A DNA stretch of 64,000 nucleotides from Flavobacterium sp. CYK-55 (GCF_018413465.1 NZ_JAHCDK010000006.1:101501-165500), one strand, 5' to 3'. Counted from the first letter of the stretch, positions 44,521 to 54,028 are shown. Made by a program: numbers and translations. The notes: a model not told the origin generated them from the letters alone.

Positions 44521-46035
44521 ATGCCAATACCGATTATAAATTCAATCGCTTCGTGGGTGCTCAAACAGCGCATTCACCAAATTGAATTGTTCCTGAAATA
44601 CCCGCACGAGGTTCAGGAAGAATTGCTGATGAATTTACTCAGATCGGCCGAGAATACTGTAGTGGGTAGGCATTATGACTTTGCGTCGATTCGTTCATAT
44701 GCCACTTTTAAAGAGCGAATTCCGATTTCAACTTACGAAGATTTAGAGCCATTTATTGAGCAGACACGTCGAGGCGAACAAAATATTCTTTGGAATACGC
44801 CCATCAAATGGTTTGCTAAATCGAGCGGAACCACCAATGCCAAGAGCAAATTTATTCCGGTGAGTAATGAGGCGCTCGAGGGTTGTCATTACAAAGGCAG
44901 TAAAGATTTGTTGTGTTTGTACTTGAACAACAATGAAAATTCAGGTTTGTTCATTGGTAAGAGTTTGCGTTTGGGCGGAAGTTCGCAGATTTATGAAGAC
45001 AACAATACATTCTTTGGCGACTTGTCGGCGATTTTGATTGAAAATATGCCTATTTGGGCTGAATTCAGCAGTACGCCCAGCAATAAAATATCACTCATGA
45101 GCGAGTGGGAATCAAAACTATCAGCCATCATCAACGAATCAAAAAACGAGAATGTAACTAGTTTTGCGGGTGTTCCTTCGTGGATGCTTGTGTTGCTCAA
45201 CAAAACTTTAGAAACTACCGGTAAAAATCATTTGCTGGAATTGTGGCCCAATTTAGAAGTGTATTTTCACGGCGGTGTGAGTTTTGACCCATATCGAGAG
45301 CAATACAAAAAACTGTTGCCGAGTGGCGATTTCAAATACTACGAAATCTACAATGCTTCAGAAGGGTTCTTTGCGATTCAAGATCAAAATCATTCCAACG
45401 AATTGTTGTTGATGCTTGATTACGGCATTTTTTACGAGTTTATTCCGATGGAAACTTTTGGTACAAAAGACGAAAAAGTAGTGCCTTTATCAGCAGTGCA
45501 AATAGGCGTAAATTATGCCGTGATGATTACTACTAATGGCGGATTATGGCGCTATTTGGTAGGTGATACCGTTCGATTTACCTCTGTAAATCCTTATAGA
45601 GTTCGTGTAACGGGTCGCACCAAGCAACACATCAATGTTTTTGGCGAAGAACTCATGGTAGAGAACGCAGACAAAGCCTTGTCAAAAGCCTGCACGCTAA
45701 CCCAAACCGAAGTAATCGACTATACGGTGGCTCCTATTTTTATGGATGGAAAATCTAAAGGTGCTCATGAGTGGATTATTGAATTTCGGGAAAACCCTAA
45801 AAACGTTGAAGAATTTAGCCGAATTCTCGATTTAGAACTACAAGCCATCAACTCTGATTATGAAGCCAAGCGATACAATAACATGACTTTGAATCCGTTG
45901 GTATTGAACTTGGCACGGCCGAATTTGTTTTATGACTGGCTCAAAGACCGCGGAAAATTAGGTGGTCAACACAAAATTCCGCGTTTGTCAAACACACGGG
46001 AATATGTTGAGCAGCTCAAAGAACTATCGGTTTAA
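44521..46035 (+). CDS. GH3 auxin-responsive promoter family protein
   Basis: A 504-residue member of the bacterial GH3 family, an adenylate-forming enzyme fold. The phosphate-binding loop is FAKSSGTTNAKSKFIPVS, the ATP-site segment is YYEIYNASEGFFAIQD, and the hinge is VTGRTKQHINVFGEELMVENADKAL. Plant GH3s join amino acids to auxin or jasmonate; bacterial substrates are not established. A tiny lipoprotein gene follows after 10 bases. Confidence 0.88.
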   Translation: MPIPIINSIASWVLKQRIHQIELFLKYPHEVQEELLMNLLRSAENTVVGRHYDFASIRSYATFKERIPISTYEDLEPFIEQTRRGEQNILWNTPIKWFAKSSGTTNAKSKFIPVSNEALEGCHYKGSKDLLCLYLNNNENSGLFIGKSLRLGGSSQIYEDNNTFFGDLSAILIENMPIWAEFSSTPSNKISLMSEWESKLSAIINESKNENVTSFAGVPSWMLVLLNKTLETTGKNHLLELWPNLEVYFHGGVSFDPYREQYKKLLPSGDFKYYEIYNASEGFFAIQDQNHSNELLLMLDYGIFYEFIPMETFGTKDEKVVPLSAVQIGVNYAVMITTNGGLWRYLVGDTVRFTSVNPYRVRVTGRTKQHINVFGEELMVENADKALSKACTLTQTEVIDYTVAPIFMDGKSKGAHEWIIEFRENPKNVEEFSRILDLELQAINSDYEAKRYNNMTLNPLVLNLARPNLFYDWLKDRGKLGGQHKIPRLSNTREYVEQLKELSV

Positions 46036-46045
46036 AAAAAATCAG

Positions 46046-46174
46046 ATGAGAAAAATAGTGTTGTTGGTTTTGATCTTGGTTTATCTAACTTCTTGTGGGC
46101 CACACAGAATGCGTTGCGGACCACGTGGCATTTGCCAATCGAAAGAAAAAAACTACAATGTTAGTGTAACATAA
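46046..46174 (+). CDS. very small Cys-rich lipoprotein
   Basis: A 42-residue predicted lipoprotein: MRKIVLLVLILVYLTSC gives the lipobox with Cys17, leaving a mature 26-residue peptide GPHRMRCGPRGICQSKE with two further cysteines. ATG 46046 lies 10 bases after the GH3 stop; a longer frame from 45962 lies inside the GH3 gene and is not used. No known family is recognised. Its position suggests co-transcription with GH3. Confidence 0.65.
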   Translation: MRKIVLLVLILVYLTSCGPHRMRCGPRGICQSKEKNYNVSVT

Positions 46175-46225
46175 TTCTTTCAATGAAGTCTATTGAGCAT
46201 CATCATCAAAATCAAATCGAAACTC

Positions 46226-48430
46226 ATGAGACTTTTTTACTTAGGCCTATTCGCCTTTTTCTGTGTTGAATCATACGCACAAGAAACGCCCAAAAACACC
46301 AAGACAAAAGATTCAACGGCTATTGCAAAACCGCAAGAGCTCAGTGAAGTTACCATTTACGGCAACAAGCGACAATACATTAAAGTTGAATCAGACAAAA
46401 CCACTGTTAATGTTAAAAACAATCCGATGCTCAACAGCGGTTCAAGTTTGGATGCTGTAAAGAAAATACCGGGTGTGATTACTTCGCCTTCAGGTAGCTT
46501 GACGCTCAATGCCAAAGGAGTCACTATTTATATTGACGGAATGCCGAGTTCGCTGAGCGGTACTGATTTGCAAAATTATTTGTTGACACTACCGGCCACT
46601 GCGATTGAAAAGATTGAACTGATTTATAATCCCGGCGCATCATACGATGCCAATGCCAGCGGGTCAATCATCAATATCATCACCAATTCGCGCAAGATGA
46701 AAGGGGTGAATGCGAGTTTTAACATCAACTACAATTTCAACAAATATCAAAAACCCAGCCCGCAGATTTTGCTGAGCGGGAAGGCCAAAAAAGTAAGCTG
46801 GCAAACCATGGTGGGTTACAATTATATTGATAGCGAAGTCACCAATAAAAACGACCAAACTTTTACGGACTTCAATCCGGACGAAATGCTCAAGCAGAAA
46901 AACTTTGCACAAAGTACCAACCGAAACTTTTATTGGAGAACCGGTGCCAATTATAAACTCAGCGATAAATCAAACCTTTTGGTGAACTACAATGTGAATC
47001 TGGCTAACGACCGAGTGACTAATGAAGCAACAACCACTGGAACCGGCATTGACTTTTTAAACAACGGTCTTTCTAAAAACAAAAACAACAACCACGAAAT
47101 TAGTTTGCAGTATAAAACCAAACTGGACACCCTTGATAGAACCCTAGATATTATTGCTTTTACCAACTTTTTTGACAAAAACCCAATCACCAAATCACAC
47201 GGTATTAACAACGGAACATCTACATTTTACGGCGGTGATGTCGATTTTAAATTGGCCAATCACTATTTAAAATACGATTTTGCCATTCCGTTTAAAAAGA
47301 TGGATTTCTCGCTCAATACCGGCGGAAAATTCAATTTTATCAAGGTAACAGACAAAGGAATTTATGCATTGAATTCGGCAACGCCTTCAGTGACCGATTT
47401 TGATTATAAAGAAAGTAATTTGGCGTTTTATTTGGAAGCGCGCAAAAAGATAAAAAAGCTGAACCTAACAGCCGGATTGCGATTTGAAGATTATAAGGTA
47501 AACAGAACCGCATGGCAAGATGCTGGGCGAACCGATGTTGATTTTAAAAACACCAACTTCTTCCCGAATGCCAGTGCGATGTATGAATTTACCAACGACA
47601 TCAATTTGACGGCTTCGTATTCGAAAAAAATCCAACAAGCAGATTACAATGTTTTGGATCCGAATAATTTTTCAAACTTTGACCAATACAACACCTCAGG
47701 CGGAAATCCATTCTTAGACCCAACCTTTTTTGATAACTATGAAGTGAAATTGTCGGCTTTTCAGTTTGTTCAGTTGAGTGCAAATAGAACTGATGCCAAA
47801 GATGTCAACAAATTTATTTTTGAAGCCGACCCGAGCACGCTTGTGAGCAAACAAACCTTTCGTCAGTTTGACAAATTAACGACCAACAGCATCAATTTTT
47901 CGTTTCCGATTCCGCTGGATTATTTCTTGAAAGGCAAAGAAGAATTTCAGAAACGCATGAACGATATGGACAAGATGAACTACATTTTTTGCAACATCAG
48001 CTACATTGATTTTACGACCAAAGGCTATGATTTTCAGTTCAAGCAAAAGCCTATTATGAGCTATTATGCTCAAGCACAAATTATTTTGCCTTGGAGTATA
48101 AAAAGCAGTTTCTCTTATAACTTTACTCCGCCGGGAACCTGGGAAATATACAGCTTGACCAAAAACATCAAGCAATTTGACGTTTCACTCACCCGAGATT
48201 TCATGGATAAAAAACTCAAAATTGGCTTGCACTGCTTTGATGTGTTCAACGAAAACGAAATCAATGCTGTGGTGTCATCAACCAATTTACAAACAGTATT
48301 TTATCAAAAACCCGATACGAGAACCTTTAGATTCTCGCTTACATACAACTTCGGAAACATGAAACTCCAAAAAGAAAACACCGAGATTCAAACCGAAAAA
48401 ACAGGACAAGGTGGTGGAATTCTCAAATAA
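46226..48430 (+). CDS. TonB-dependent-receptor-like outer membrane beta-barrel protein
   Basis: A 734-residue outer-membrane protein with signal MRLFYLGLFAFFCVESYAQ. A plug-like domain (about 25-135: VTIYGNKRQYIKVES, LDAVKKIPGVI, VTIYIDGMPSSLSG, ASGSIINIITN) leads to a large barrel ending in the C-terminal strand FRFSLTYNFGNMK, then a 20-residue charged tail. It lacks the N-terminal carboxypeptidase-regulatory-like domain usual in SusC and many such receptors. The imported substrate is unknown. The frame opens at 46193; ATG 46226 gives the signal peptide. Confidence 0.83.
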   Translation: MRLFYLGLFAFFCVESYAQETPKNTKTKDSTAIAKPQELSEVTIYGNKRQYIKVESDKTTVNVKNNPMLNSGSSLDAVKKIPGVITSPSGSLTLNAKGVTIYIDGMPSSLSGTDLQNYLLTLPATAIEKIELIYNPGASYDANASGSIINIITNSRKMKGVNASFNINYNFNKYQKPSPQILLSGKAKKVSWQTMVGYNYIDSEVTNKNDQTFTDFNPDEMLKQKNFAQSTNRNFYWRTGANYKLSDKSNLLVNYNVNLANDRVTNEATTTGTGIDFLNNGLSKNKNNNHEISLQYKTKLDTLDRTLDIIAFTNFFDKNPITKSHGINNGTSTFYGGDVDFKLANHYLKYDFAIPFKKMDFSLNTGGKFNFIKVTDKGIYALNSATPSVTDFDYKESNLAFYLEARKKIKKLNLTAGLRFEDYKVNRTAWQDAGRTDVDFKNTNFFPNASAMYEFTNDINLTASYSKKIQQADYNVLDPNNFSNFDQYNTSGGNPFLDPTFFDNYEVKLSAFQFVQLSANRTDAKDVNKFIFEADPSTLVSKQTFRQFDKLTTNSINFSFPIPLDYFLKGKEEFQKRMNDMDKMNYIFCNISYIDFTTKGYDFQFKQKPIMSYYAQAQIILPWSIKSSFSYNFTPPGTWEIYSLTKNIKQFDVSLTRDFMDKKLKIGLHCFDVFNENEINAVVSSTNLQTVFYQKPDTRTFRFSLTYNFGNMKLQKENTEIQTEKTGQGGGILK

Positions 48431-48437
48431 AAACAAT

Positions 48438-48468
48438 AAAAAAACCCGTCTTTTCCGACGGGTTTTTT
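48438..48468. terminator. bidirectional terminator between the barrel gene and clpX
   Basis: AAAACCCGTC (48441-48450), loop TTTTCC, GACGGGTTTT (48457-48466) with flanking A and T runs. Confidence 0.88.
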
Positions 48469-48487
48469 GTTGCTTTATAGGAAATAC

Positions 48488-49720
48488 TTAAGAAGCAATT
48501 TCTAATCGTTTGAGCAGGTTTTTGCCGAGTGAATCTTTGGCGTAATCTTGATCAATGGTAAGGGTTTTCTCATCAGAGCCTGGCAAATCATACATGGCAT
48601 CGGTCAAAATAGCCTCGCACAATGAACGCAATCCACGCGCGCCCAACTTGTATTCGAGGGCTTTTTCTACGATATAATCAAGAGCTTCATCGGTGATGGT
48701 AAACGTGACATCATCCATTGCAAAAAGCTTTTGATATTGTTTGATGAGTGCATTTTTAGGCTCGGTCAAAATAGCGCGTAAAGTTTCTTTATCAAGCGGA
48801 TCCATGTGTGTCAGCACCGGCAAACGACCAATAATTTCAGGAATCAAACCAAAGTCTTTGATGTCTTTCGGGATGATGTACTGAAGCAAATTGTCTTTGT
48901 CAATCGAGTCACTGCTTTTTGAAGTACTGTATCCTACCGCTTGACGATTCAGACGTTTGGAGATGATGCGCTCGACGCCGTCAAAAGCACCACCGGCGAT
49001 GAACAAAATATCTTTGGTGTTGACCTCAACAAATTTTTGATCCGGATGCTTGCGCCCTCCTTTGGGTGGAACATTGACTACAGTTCCCTCCAGCAATTTG
49101 AGCAAAGCTTGTTGCACGCCTTCACCCGATACATCACGCGTTATAGATGGATTATCACTTTTACGGGCAATTTTATCAATTTCGTCAATGAATACAATTC
49201 CGCGCTCAGCTTTGGTTAAATCATAATCAGCCGCTTGAAGCAATCGGGTTAAAATACTCTCTACATCTTCACCCACATAACCGGCTTCTGTGAGTACAGT
49301 AGCATCAACAATGGCCAGCGGAACATCGAGCATGCGCGCGATGGTTTTAGCCACCAAAGTTTTACCGGTTCCGGTTTGACCCACCATGACGATGTTGCTT
49401 TTTTCAATTTCAACCTCATCGGTTTGGGCCGGTTGCATGAGTCGTTTGTAGTGATTGTATACCGCCACAGACATAACCTTTTTGGTTTGGTCTTGACCAA
49501 TGACGTATTGATCGAGGAACGATCTGATTTCTTTAGGTCTTTTTAGAACCAAATCAGCAGCGCCTTTGACAGGGCCTTGACTTTTGAGTTCTTCGAGTAC
49601 AATGCCGTGGGCTTGCTCAATACACTTGTCGCAAATATGGGCATTGATACCGGCAATCAGCAGATTGGTTTCGGGTTTCTTACGACCACAAAACGAGCAA
49701 TCCAAAACTTCTTTTGCCAT
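48488..49720 (-). CDS. clpX: ATP-dependent Clp protease ATP-binding subunit ClpX
   Basis: A 410-residue AAA+ unfoldase that feeds substrates to ClpP. The N-terminal zinc-binding domain shows [17 protein letters not shown] and [12 protein letters not shown]. Walker A is [16 protein letters not shown], Walker B is [14 protein letters not shown], and the pore loop region (GRKHPDQKF) and sensor 2 ([13 protein letters not shown]) are present. It is 35 bases after clpP in the order tig-clpP-clpX. Confidence 0.97.
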   Translation of the reverse strand: MAKEVLDCSFCGRKKPETNLLIAGINAHICDKCIEQAHGIVLEELKSQGPVKGAADLVLKRPKEIRSFLDQYVIGQDQTKKVMSVAVYNHYKRLMQPAQTDEVEIEKSNIVMVGQTGTGKTLVAKTIARMLDVPLAIVDATVLTEAGYVGEDVESILTRLLQAADYDLTKAERGIVFIDEIDKIARKSDNPSITRDVSGEGVQQALLKLLEGTVVNVPPKGGRKHPDQKFVEVNTKDILFIAGGAFDGVERIISKRLNRQAVGYSTSKSSDSIDKDNLLQYIIPKDIKDFGLIPEIIGRLPVLTHMDPLDKETLRAILTEPKNALIKQYQKLFAMDDVTFTITDEALDYIVEKALEYKLGARGLRSLCEAILTDAMYDLPGSDEKTLTIDQDYAKDSLGKNLLKRLEIAS

Positions 49721-49755
49721 AGTTTATTTTTTAAGGTTGTAGGTAAAAATTGGGA

Positions 49756-50427
49756 TTATCTTCTGAGTACTTCATCAATCATACCGTACTCTTTGGCTTC
49801 ATCGGCAATCATCCAATAATCGCGCTCTGAATCTTTGTAGACTTTTTCAAAAGTTTGACCTGAATGATTTGAAATGATTTGGTACAACTCGTCTTTGAGT
49901 TTGAGCATTTCTTTGAGGTTGATTTCCATATCGGTGGCTACACCTTGTGCTCCGCCCGATGGCTGGTGAATCATCACGCGTGAATGGGGCAAAGCCGAAC
50001 GTTTACCGGCTGCACCCGCACACAAAAGTACCGCACCCATAGAGGCAGCCATACCCGTACAAATGGTAGCTACATCAGGGCGAATATATTGCATGGTGTC
50101 ATAAATTCCGAGACCGGCATAAACGCTTCCGCCCGGTGAATTCAAATAAATTTGAATGTCTTTGGTGGCATCAACGCTTTCTAAAAACAACAATTGCGCT
50201 TGTACAATATTGGCAATTTGGTCGTCGATTCCGGTGCCTAAAAAGATGATTCTATCCATCATCAAACGAGAGAAAACATCCAATTGTGAAATGTTGAGTT
50301 GACGCTCTTCAATGATGTACGGAGTCATATTGGTAGGATTCATCGCCGCTACCATTTTATCGTAATAGAGGTTATTCACCCCGTGGTGCTTTGTAGCAAA
50401 TTTTCTAAACTCTTTACCGTAATGCAT
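49756..50427 (-). CDS. clpP: ATP-dependent Clp protease proteolytic subunit ClpP
   Basis: A 223-residue serine protease with the catalytic Ser in CTGMAASMGAVLLCAG, His in SRVMIHQPSGGAQG and Asp further on (near NLKEMLKLKDELY). The N-terminal 25 residues (MHYGKEFRKFATKHHGVNN) are likely a processed propeptide. The tig gene lies upstream, clpX downstream. Confidence 0.96.
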   Translation of the reverse strand: MHYGKEFRKFATKHHGVNNLYYDKMVAAMNPTNMTPYIIEERQLNISQLDVFSRLMMDRIIFLGTGIDDQIANIVQAQLLFLESVDATKDIQIYLNSPGGSVYAGLGIYDTMQYIRPDVATICTGMAASMGAVLLCAGAAGKRSALPHSRVMIHQPSGGAQGVATDMEINLKEMLKLKDELYQIISNHSGQTFEKVYKDSERDYWMIADEAKEYGMIDEVLRR

Positions 50428-50468
50428 GTGGTTTTTTGTTGTTGGGTAGTCTTATTAAAAATAGTTAA

Positions 50469-50501
50469 GCGCCAAAACCGCAGTTTTGACGCCCAAATAT
50501 A
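50469..50501 (-). promoter_or_regulatory. clpP upstream hairpin and -7 element
   Basis: On the minus strand TATATTTGG (50501-50493) matches TAnnTTTG. Directly downstream a 10-bp stem (50469-50478 with 50483-50492, loop TGCG) precedes clpP. It is either a tig attenuator or part of a clpP 5' leader; no good -33 is seen. Confidence 0.45.
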
Positions 50502-50518
50502 GTGATTATTTTTAAAAA

Positions 50519-51844
50519 TTACTCTCCGTAGCTAGCAGCGATAAACTCCTGATAAGTAACTTCTTTGGTTTTGGCTTTTACTTTTTCTTTGAAAAGGCTG
50601 AGCATTTTTTGGCTCATCACCTGCTCAGAAAGTCTTTTTACCTCTTCTTGATTGGACATAACGCGCGCTACGATGTTATCAACATCAGCATCTGACGGAT
50701 CCATCTGACCAAATTGAGCCATTTGCTTTTTGATGAGCTCTGCTGTGTGTGCTTTTAAATCTTCAAAGGTAATTTGCAAATTGTTTTGACTCATGATTTT
50801 ACCTTCAATCAATTGGTAACGCAAACCGTTTTCAGATTTAGCGAACTCTTCAGCAGCTTGCTCTGGCGTAAGTGGTTGTTCACCGGCCGTTTGCAACCAT
50901 TTTTTCAAGAACTCCGAAGGCAAATCAAAAGTGGTGTTTTTAAGCAATGATTCGGTTACATCGTTCAAGAATTTTTGCTCAGACTGTTGTGCAAACTGAT
51001 TTTCTGCATCTTCTTTGATTTTGACTTTGATGTCATCAACCGATGATACGTTTCCGGCACCGAACAATTTATCAAACAATTCTTGATTGAGTTCAGCCGG
51101 CTCTGTATTGGTGATTTCTTCAATTTTAAAATCAACATCAACAGCCAAACCATGCACTAAATCATGACCAACTCTGAGGTAATCCATAAGTTTGTGGTCA
51201 TCGTCAAACAAACCTTTGGTATTAACGGTCACTACATCACCTACTTTTTTACCTACAAAAGCTTTCCAAGTTTTTTTGTCTTTAAAAATACCCACATTGA
51301 TTTGTGCCGGAGCATCAATGTTTTTATCCGCATTTAAGAAAGTTCCCGACACATCACTGTCTTGAGCAACAACTTCAGCCGGAGACATTTTTCCGTATTG
51401 TTTGCGAATACGCGTTACTTGATCATCTAACAATTGGTTATCGGCCACAATTTTGTAGCTGATTACATTTTTAGCAGCGGCTAAATCAACTTCAAAAGTA
51501 GGTGCCAAGCCCAATTCGAATTCAAAAGTGAAATCATCAGCATCCCAATTGAAGTTTTCATTGATTTTTGGCAGCGGATTTCCTAAAATATCCAACTTCT
51601 CATCTACCAAATATTGGTTGAGATTTTCTTGCAACAATTTGTTTACTTCATCAAACAAAACTGCTTTTCCGTATTGTTTCTTAACCATTCCGAAAGGCAC
51701 ATTCCCTTTTCTGAACCCGGGAATATTGGCTGTTTTTGAATAGTTTTTTAGAGTTGATTCTACTTGCGCAGCATAATCGTCTTTGGTAATTTGAACCGTT
51801 ACCACAGCATTGAGCGCATCGAGGTTATTTCTTGTAATATTCAT
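50519..51844 (-). CDS. tig: trigger factor
   Basis: A 441-residue ribosome-bound chaperone and peptidyl-prolyl isomerase. The ribosome-binding segment is IPGFRKGNVPFGMVKKQYG, then come a PPIase-like domain and a long helical C-terminal chaperone region (about 260-440). The start at ATG 51844 was chosen over 51892 because the -7 element of the promoter lies at 51877-51869. It is first in tig-clpP-clpX. Confidence 0.94.
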   Translation of the reverse strand: MNITRNNLDALNAVVTVQITKDDYAAQVESTLKNYSKTANIPGFRKGNVPFGMVKKQYGKAVLFDEVNKLLQENLNQYLVDEKLDILGNPLPKINENFNWDADDFTFEFELGLAPTFEVDLAAAKNVISYKIVADNQLLDDQVTRIRKQYGKMSPAEVVAQDSDVSGTFLNADKNIDAPAQINVGIFKDKKTWKAFVGKKVGDVVTVNTKGLFDDDHKLMDYLRVGHDLVHGLAVDVDFKIEEITNTEPAELNQELFDKLFGAGNVSSVDDIKVKIKEDAENQFAQQSEQKFLNDVTESLLKNTTFDLPSEFLKKWLQTAGEQPLTPEQAAEEFAKSENGLRYQLIEGKIMSQNNLQITFEDLKAHTAELIKKQMAQFGQMDPSDADVDNIVARVMSNQEEVKRLSEQVMSQKMLSLFKEKVKAKTKEVTYQEFIAASYGE

Positions 51845-51868
51845 TTTTATACGAACTAAAATTGGGTG

Positions 51869-51900
51869 GCAAAAGTATATTTTTTTTACCATCCATACAA
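51869..51900 (-). promoter_or_regulatory. promoter of tig
   Basis: On the minus strand TTG (51900-51898), 20 nt and TACTTTTGC (51877-51869). A very good match, 25 nt before the start. Confidence 0.7.
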
Positions 51901-51919
51901 GTTTAAAAGCTGAATATTA

Positions 51920-52267
51920 TCAGGTTTGTTGATTCCCTGTTACTCTATAAACAATTGATTGTGAAACCGCGAGTATAATGCTGAACAAAACAGCTGTCCA
52001 AAAACTGCTGACATGGAAGCCGCCTACAATTTTGGTGCACAGCAAAATAATGATGGCATTAATCACCAACAGGAATAATCCAAACGTAAAAAGGGTTACC
52101 GGAAGTGTAAACAAAATCAAGAGCGGCTTGACAAAAACATTGAGCAAACCCAGCACCAACGCTACAATGAGTGAAGTGGTAAAACTAGCGACGGATACAC
52201 CAGGCATAAAATGCGCAATGAGCATAACCAAAAGCGCGGTAATGATGATGCGGATAAGTTGGTTCAT
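51920..52267 (-). CDS. phage holin family (4_2-type) membrane protein
   Basis: A 115-residue protein made almost only of four hydrophobic helices (IIITALLVMLIAHFMP, LIVALVLGLLNVFVKPLLIL, LFLLVINAIIILLC and AVLFSIILAVSQSIVY). LGLLNVFVKPLLILFTLPVT is the signature of the family, widespread in non-phage chromosomes despite its name. Its function is unknown. ATG 52267 is preferred over a TTG eight codons earlier. Confidence 0.8.
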   Translation of the reverse strand: MNQLIRIIITALLVMLIAHFMPGVSVASFTTSLIVALVLGLLNVFVKPLLILFTLPVTLFTFGLFLLVINAIIILLCTKIVGGFHVSSFWTAVLFSIILAVSQSIVYRVTGNQQT

Positions 52268-52340
52268 GAATATTTGGAATTGGAATTTCAAAAATAATAA
52301 AAAGACTTTGTTCTAAATAAACTTCAATGGCAATATCACA

Positions 52341-53102
52341 TCACAAAAAATCTCTGGTGATTTCAAAAAACAACTTCGGATTTTCGGCATGAAGCCAATG
52401 CCCGACGTTGGGAATCGTCTGAAAAACTGCTTTCGGAAAATGATGCAAAATTCCGGAATGATCTTCTAGTAAAATGTATTTTGAATTTCCGCCATTGATA
52501 AACAAAGTCGGGCCGTCAAAATGAGCTTCAGCGCTCAAGGCGGTGCCGACTTTTTCAATTTGTTGGTTAAAAACCGGCAAGTTGAATCGAAATGCCAATT
52601 GCTCGGGCGTTTGCCAATACAAACTCTTCATCAAAAACTGGCGAGTTCCCGTATCGGGAATATATTGTGCCACGGTTTGGTCAACTTCTGTACGCGATGG
52701 TTTTTTAGAAAAATCAACCGCATTGAGCCCTGCCAAAATATCTTGATGATGCGGTGGGTAATACTTTGGGCCAATATCAGCAACGATGAGTTTTTGCACC
52801 AATTCAGTATGTTCGGTTGCCAATTGCATGGCTACTTTTCCGCCCATAGAATGCCCAATGATGCTGATGTTTTGCAGCTGATGCACCGAGCAATAATCTA
52901 AAACATCTTGCGCCATGACTGGATAGTTGAATTCATCAGAATGAAAACTGCGCCCATGGTTGCGCAAATCGAGCATATGCACTTCAAAACCCAGCGCGGC
53001 ATATTGCGTGCCGAGGGTTTTCCAGTTGTCAGACATACCGAGAAATCCGTGGATGATGATGAGCGGTGGGCCAGAGCCTTCTATTTTGGAATATAAAGTC
53101 AT
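52341..53102 (-). CDS. alpha/beta-fold hydrolase
   Basis: A 253-residue serine hydrolase (esterase YbfF-like). The oxyanion-hole segment is IIHGFLGMSDNWKTLG, RNHGRSFHSDEF follows, the nucleophile Ser is in IIGHSMGGKVAMQLA, and the late His is in IPNVGHWLHAENP. The frame continues to 53210, but those 36 codons are encoded by repeat element D and do not belong to the protein; ATG 53102 gives the normal start. Confidence 0.88.
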   Translation of the reverse strand: MTLYSKIEGSGPPLIIIHGFLGMSDNWKTLGTQYAALGFEVHMLDLRNHGRSFHSDEFNYPVMAQDVLDYCSVHQLQNISIIGHSMGGKVAMQLATEHTELVQKLIVADIGPKYYPPHHQDILAGLNAVDFSKKPSRTEVDQTVAQYIPDTGTRQFLMKSLYWQTPEQLAFRFNLPVFNQQIEKVGTALSAEAHFDGPTLFINGGNSKYILLEDHSGILHHFPKAVFQTIPNVGHWLHAENPKLFFEITRDFL

Positions 53103-53138
53103 TTGTGTTTGTTGGGGTTTTCTTGAAAACGAATACCC

Positions 53139-53214
53139 GCGTGAGGGATTAAGGCGGCATCCTCGCAGCGCAGCAAGAGATATAGCCGAAAGCCCGACCC
53201 GCAGGGGCACGCCC
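53139..53214 (-). repeat. 3'-end structured repeat element, copy D (after pdxJ)
   Basis: On the minus strand it starts at the pdxJ TAG stop with GGGCGTGCC, passes through CGGGTCGGGC and GGATGCCGCC and closes with CCTCACGCGGG. GCGTG (53139-53143) and CACGC (53208-53212) can pair as an outer stem. It is a different subtype from A-C but resembles a widespread flavobacterial intergenic repeat. It again abuts a stop codon in the same strand sense. Confidence 0.6.
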
Positions 53215-53927
53215 TATTTTAATTTGTTCAAATACATATTGACCACGTTGTCAAGCCCCAAATAGAGCGCCTCTGAAATGAGCGCGTGACCAATTGAAAC
53301 CTCGAGCAAGCCCGGAATATTTTGTTTGAAAAAGGCGATGTTGTCCAGGCTCAAATCGTGGCCGGCGTTGATGCCCAAACCGAGCTCGTTGGCACGAATG
53401 GCCGAGGCTACGTAGGGTTCAATGGCGGCGTGGTTGCCCAAACTGTATTGGTGTGCAAAGGCTTCGGTGTAGAGTTCGATGCGATCGGTTCCGGTTTGTG
53501 CGGCGCCGTCAATCATGGCCGGAATCGGATCGACAAAAATGGATGTGCGAATGCCGTTGCGTTTGAACTCGGCAATGACTTCTTGCAAATATTGCTGATG
53601 TTTGACCGTGTCCCAACCGGCGTTTGACGTGATCGCGCCAATGGCATCAGGCACCAAAGTAACTTGCGTGGGCTGACATTCGAGCACCAGATCAATGAAA
53701 TTGTGCTGCGGATTGCCCTCAATATTGAACTCAGTGTAGACCACCGATTTTAAATCACGCGCATCTTGGTAGCGAATGTGGCGCTCATCAGGCCGTGGGT
53801 GAATGGTGATGCCTTGGGCTCCGAAATTTTGAATATCGTGTGCTACTTGGAGCAAATCGGGTACGTTTCCGCCGCGAGCATTGCGCAAAGTAGCTATTTT
53901 ATTGATGTTGACACTGAGTTTGGTCAT
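53214..53927 (-). CDS. pdxJ: pyridoxine 5'-phosphate synthase
   Basis: A 237-residue TIM-barrel enzyme that makes pyridoxine phosphate from deoxyxylulose phosphate and amino-acetone phosphate. It shows MTKLSVNINKIATLRNARGG at the N-terminus, the ITIHPRPDERHIRYQD active-site segment, ELGLGINAGHDLSLDN, and ISEALYLGLDNVVNMYL at the end. An adjacent ATG one codon upstream is equally possible. It shows the DXP-dependent vitamin B6 route. Confidence 0.95.
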   Translation of the reverse strand: MTKLSVNINKIATLRNARGGNVPDLLQVAHDIQNFGAQGITIHPRPDERHIRYQDARDLKSVVYTEFNIEGNPQHNFIDLVLECQPTQVTLVPDAIGAITSNAGWDTVKHQQYLQEVIAEFKRNGIRTSIFVDPIPAMIDGAAQTGTDRIELYTEAFAHQYSLGNHAAIEPYVASAIRANELGLGINAGHDLSLDNIAFFKQNIPGLLEVSIGHALISEALYLGLDNVVNMYLNKLK

Positions 53928-53953
53928 CATAATGTAGGTGTTTTTTTGAGAGA

Positions 53954-53961
53954 CAAAAATA
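53954..53961 (-). promoter_or_regulatory. promoter -7 element of pdxJ
   Basis: TATTTTTG on the minus strand matches TAnnTTTG, 26 nt before the start codon. Confidence 0.5.
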
Positions 53962-54028
53962 CAAAGTAATTGTAGGTGGTCTGCGATAATTTTGATTATT
54001 TTGCGTGTGGTTATTAGCCTTAATTTTT

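Noticed and set aside
51920..52267. Prophage remnant, because of the holin-family name
   Set aside because: No lysin, integrase or structural phage gene is nearby; this family is common on normal chromosomes.
53103..53210. 36-codon N-terminal extension of the alpha/beta hydrolase
   Set aside because: These codons are repeat element D read through; hydrolase similarity starts at the ATG at 53102.
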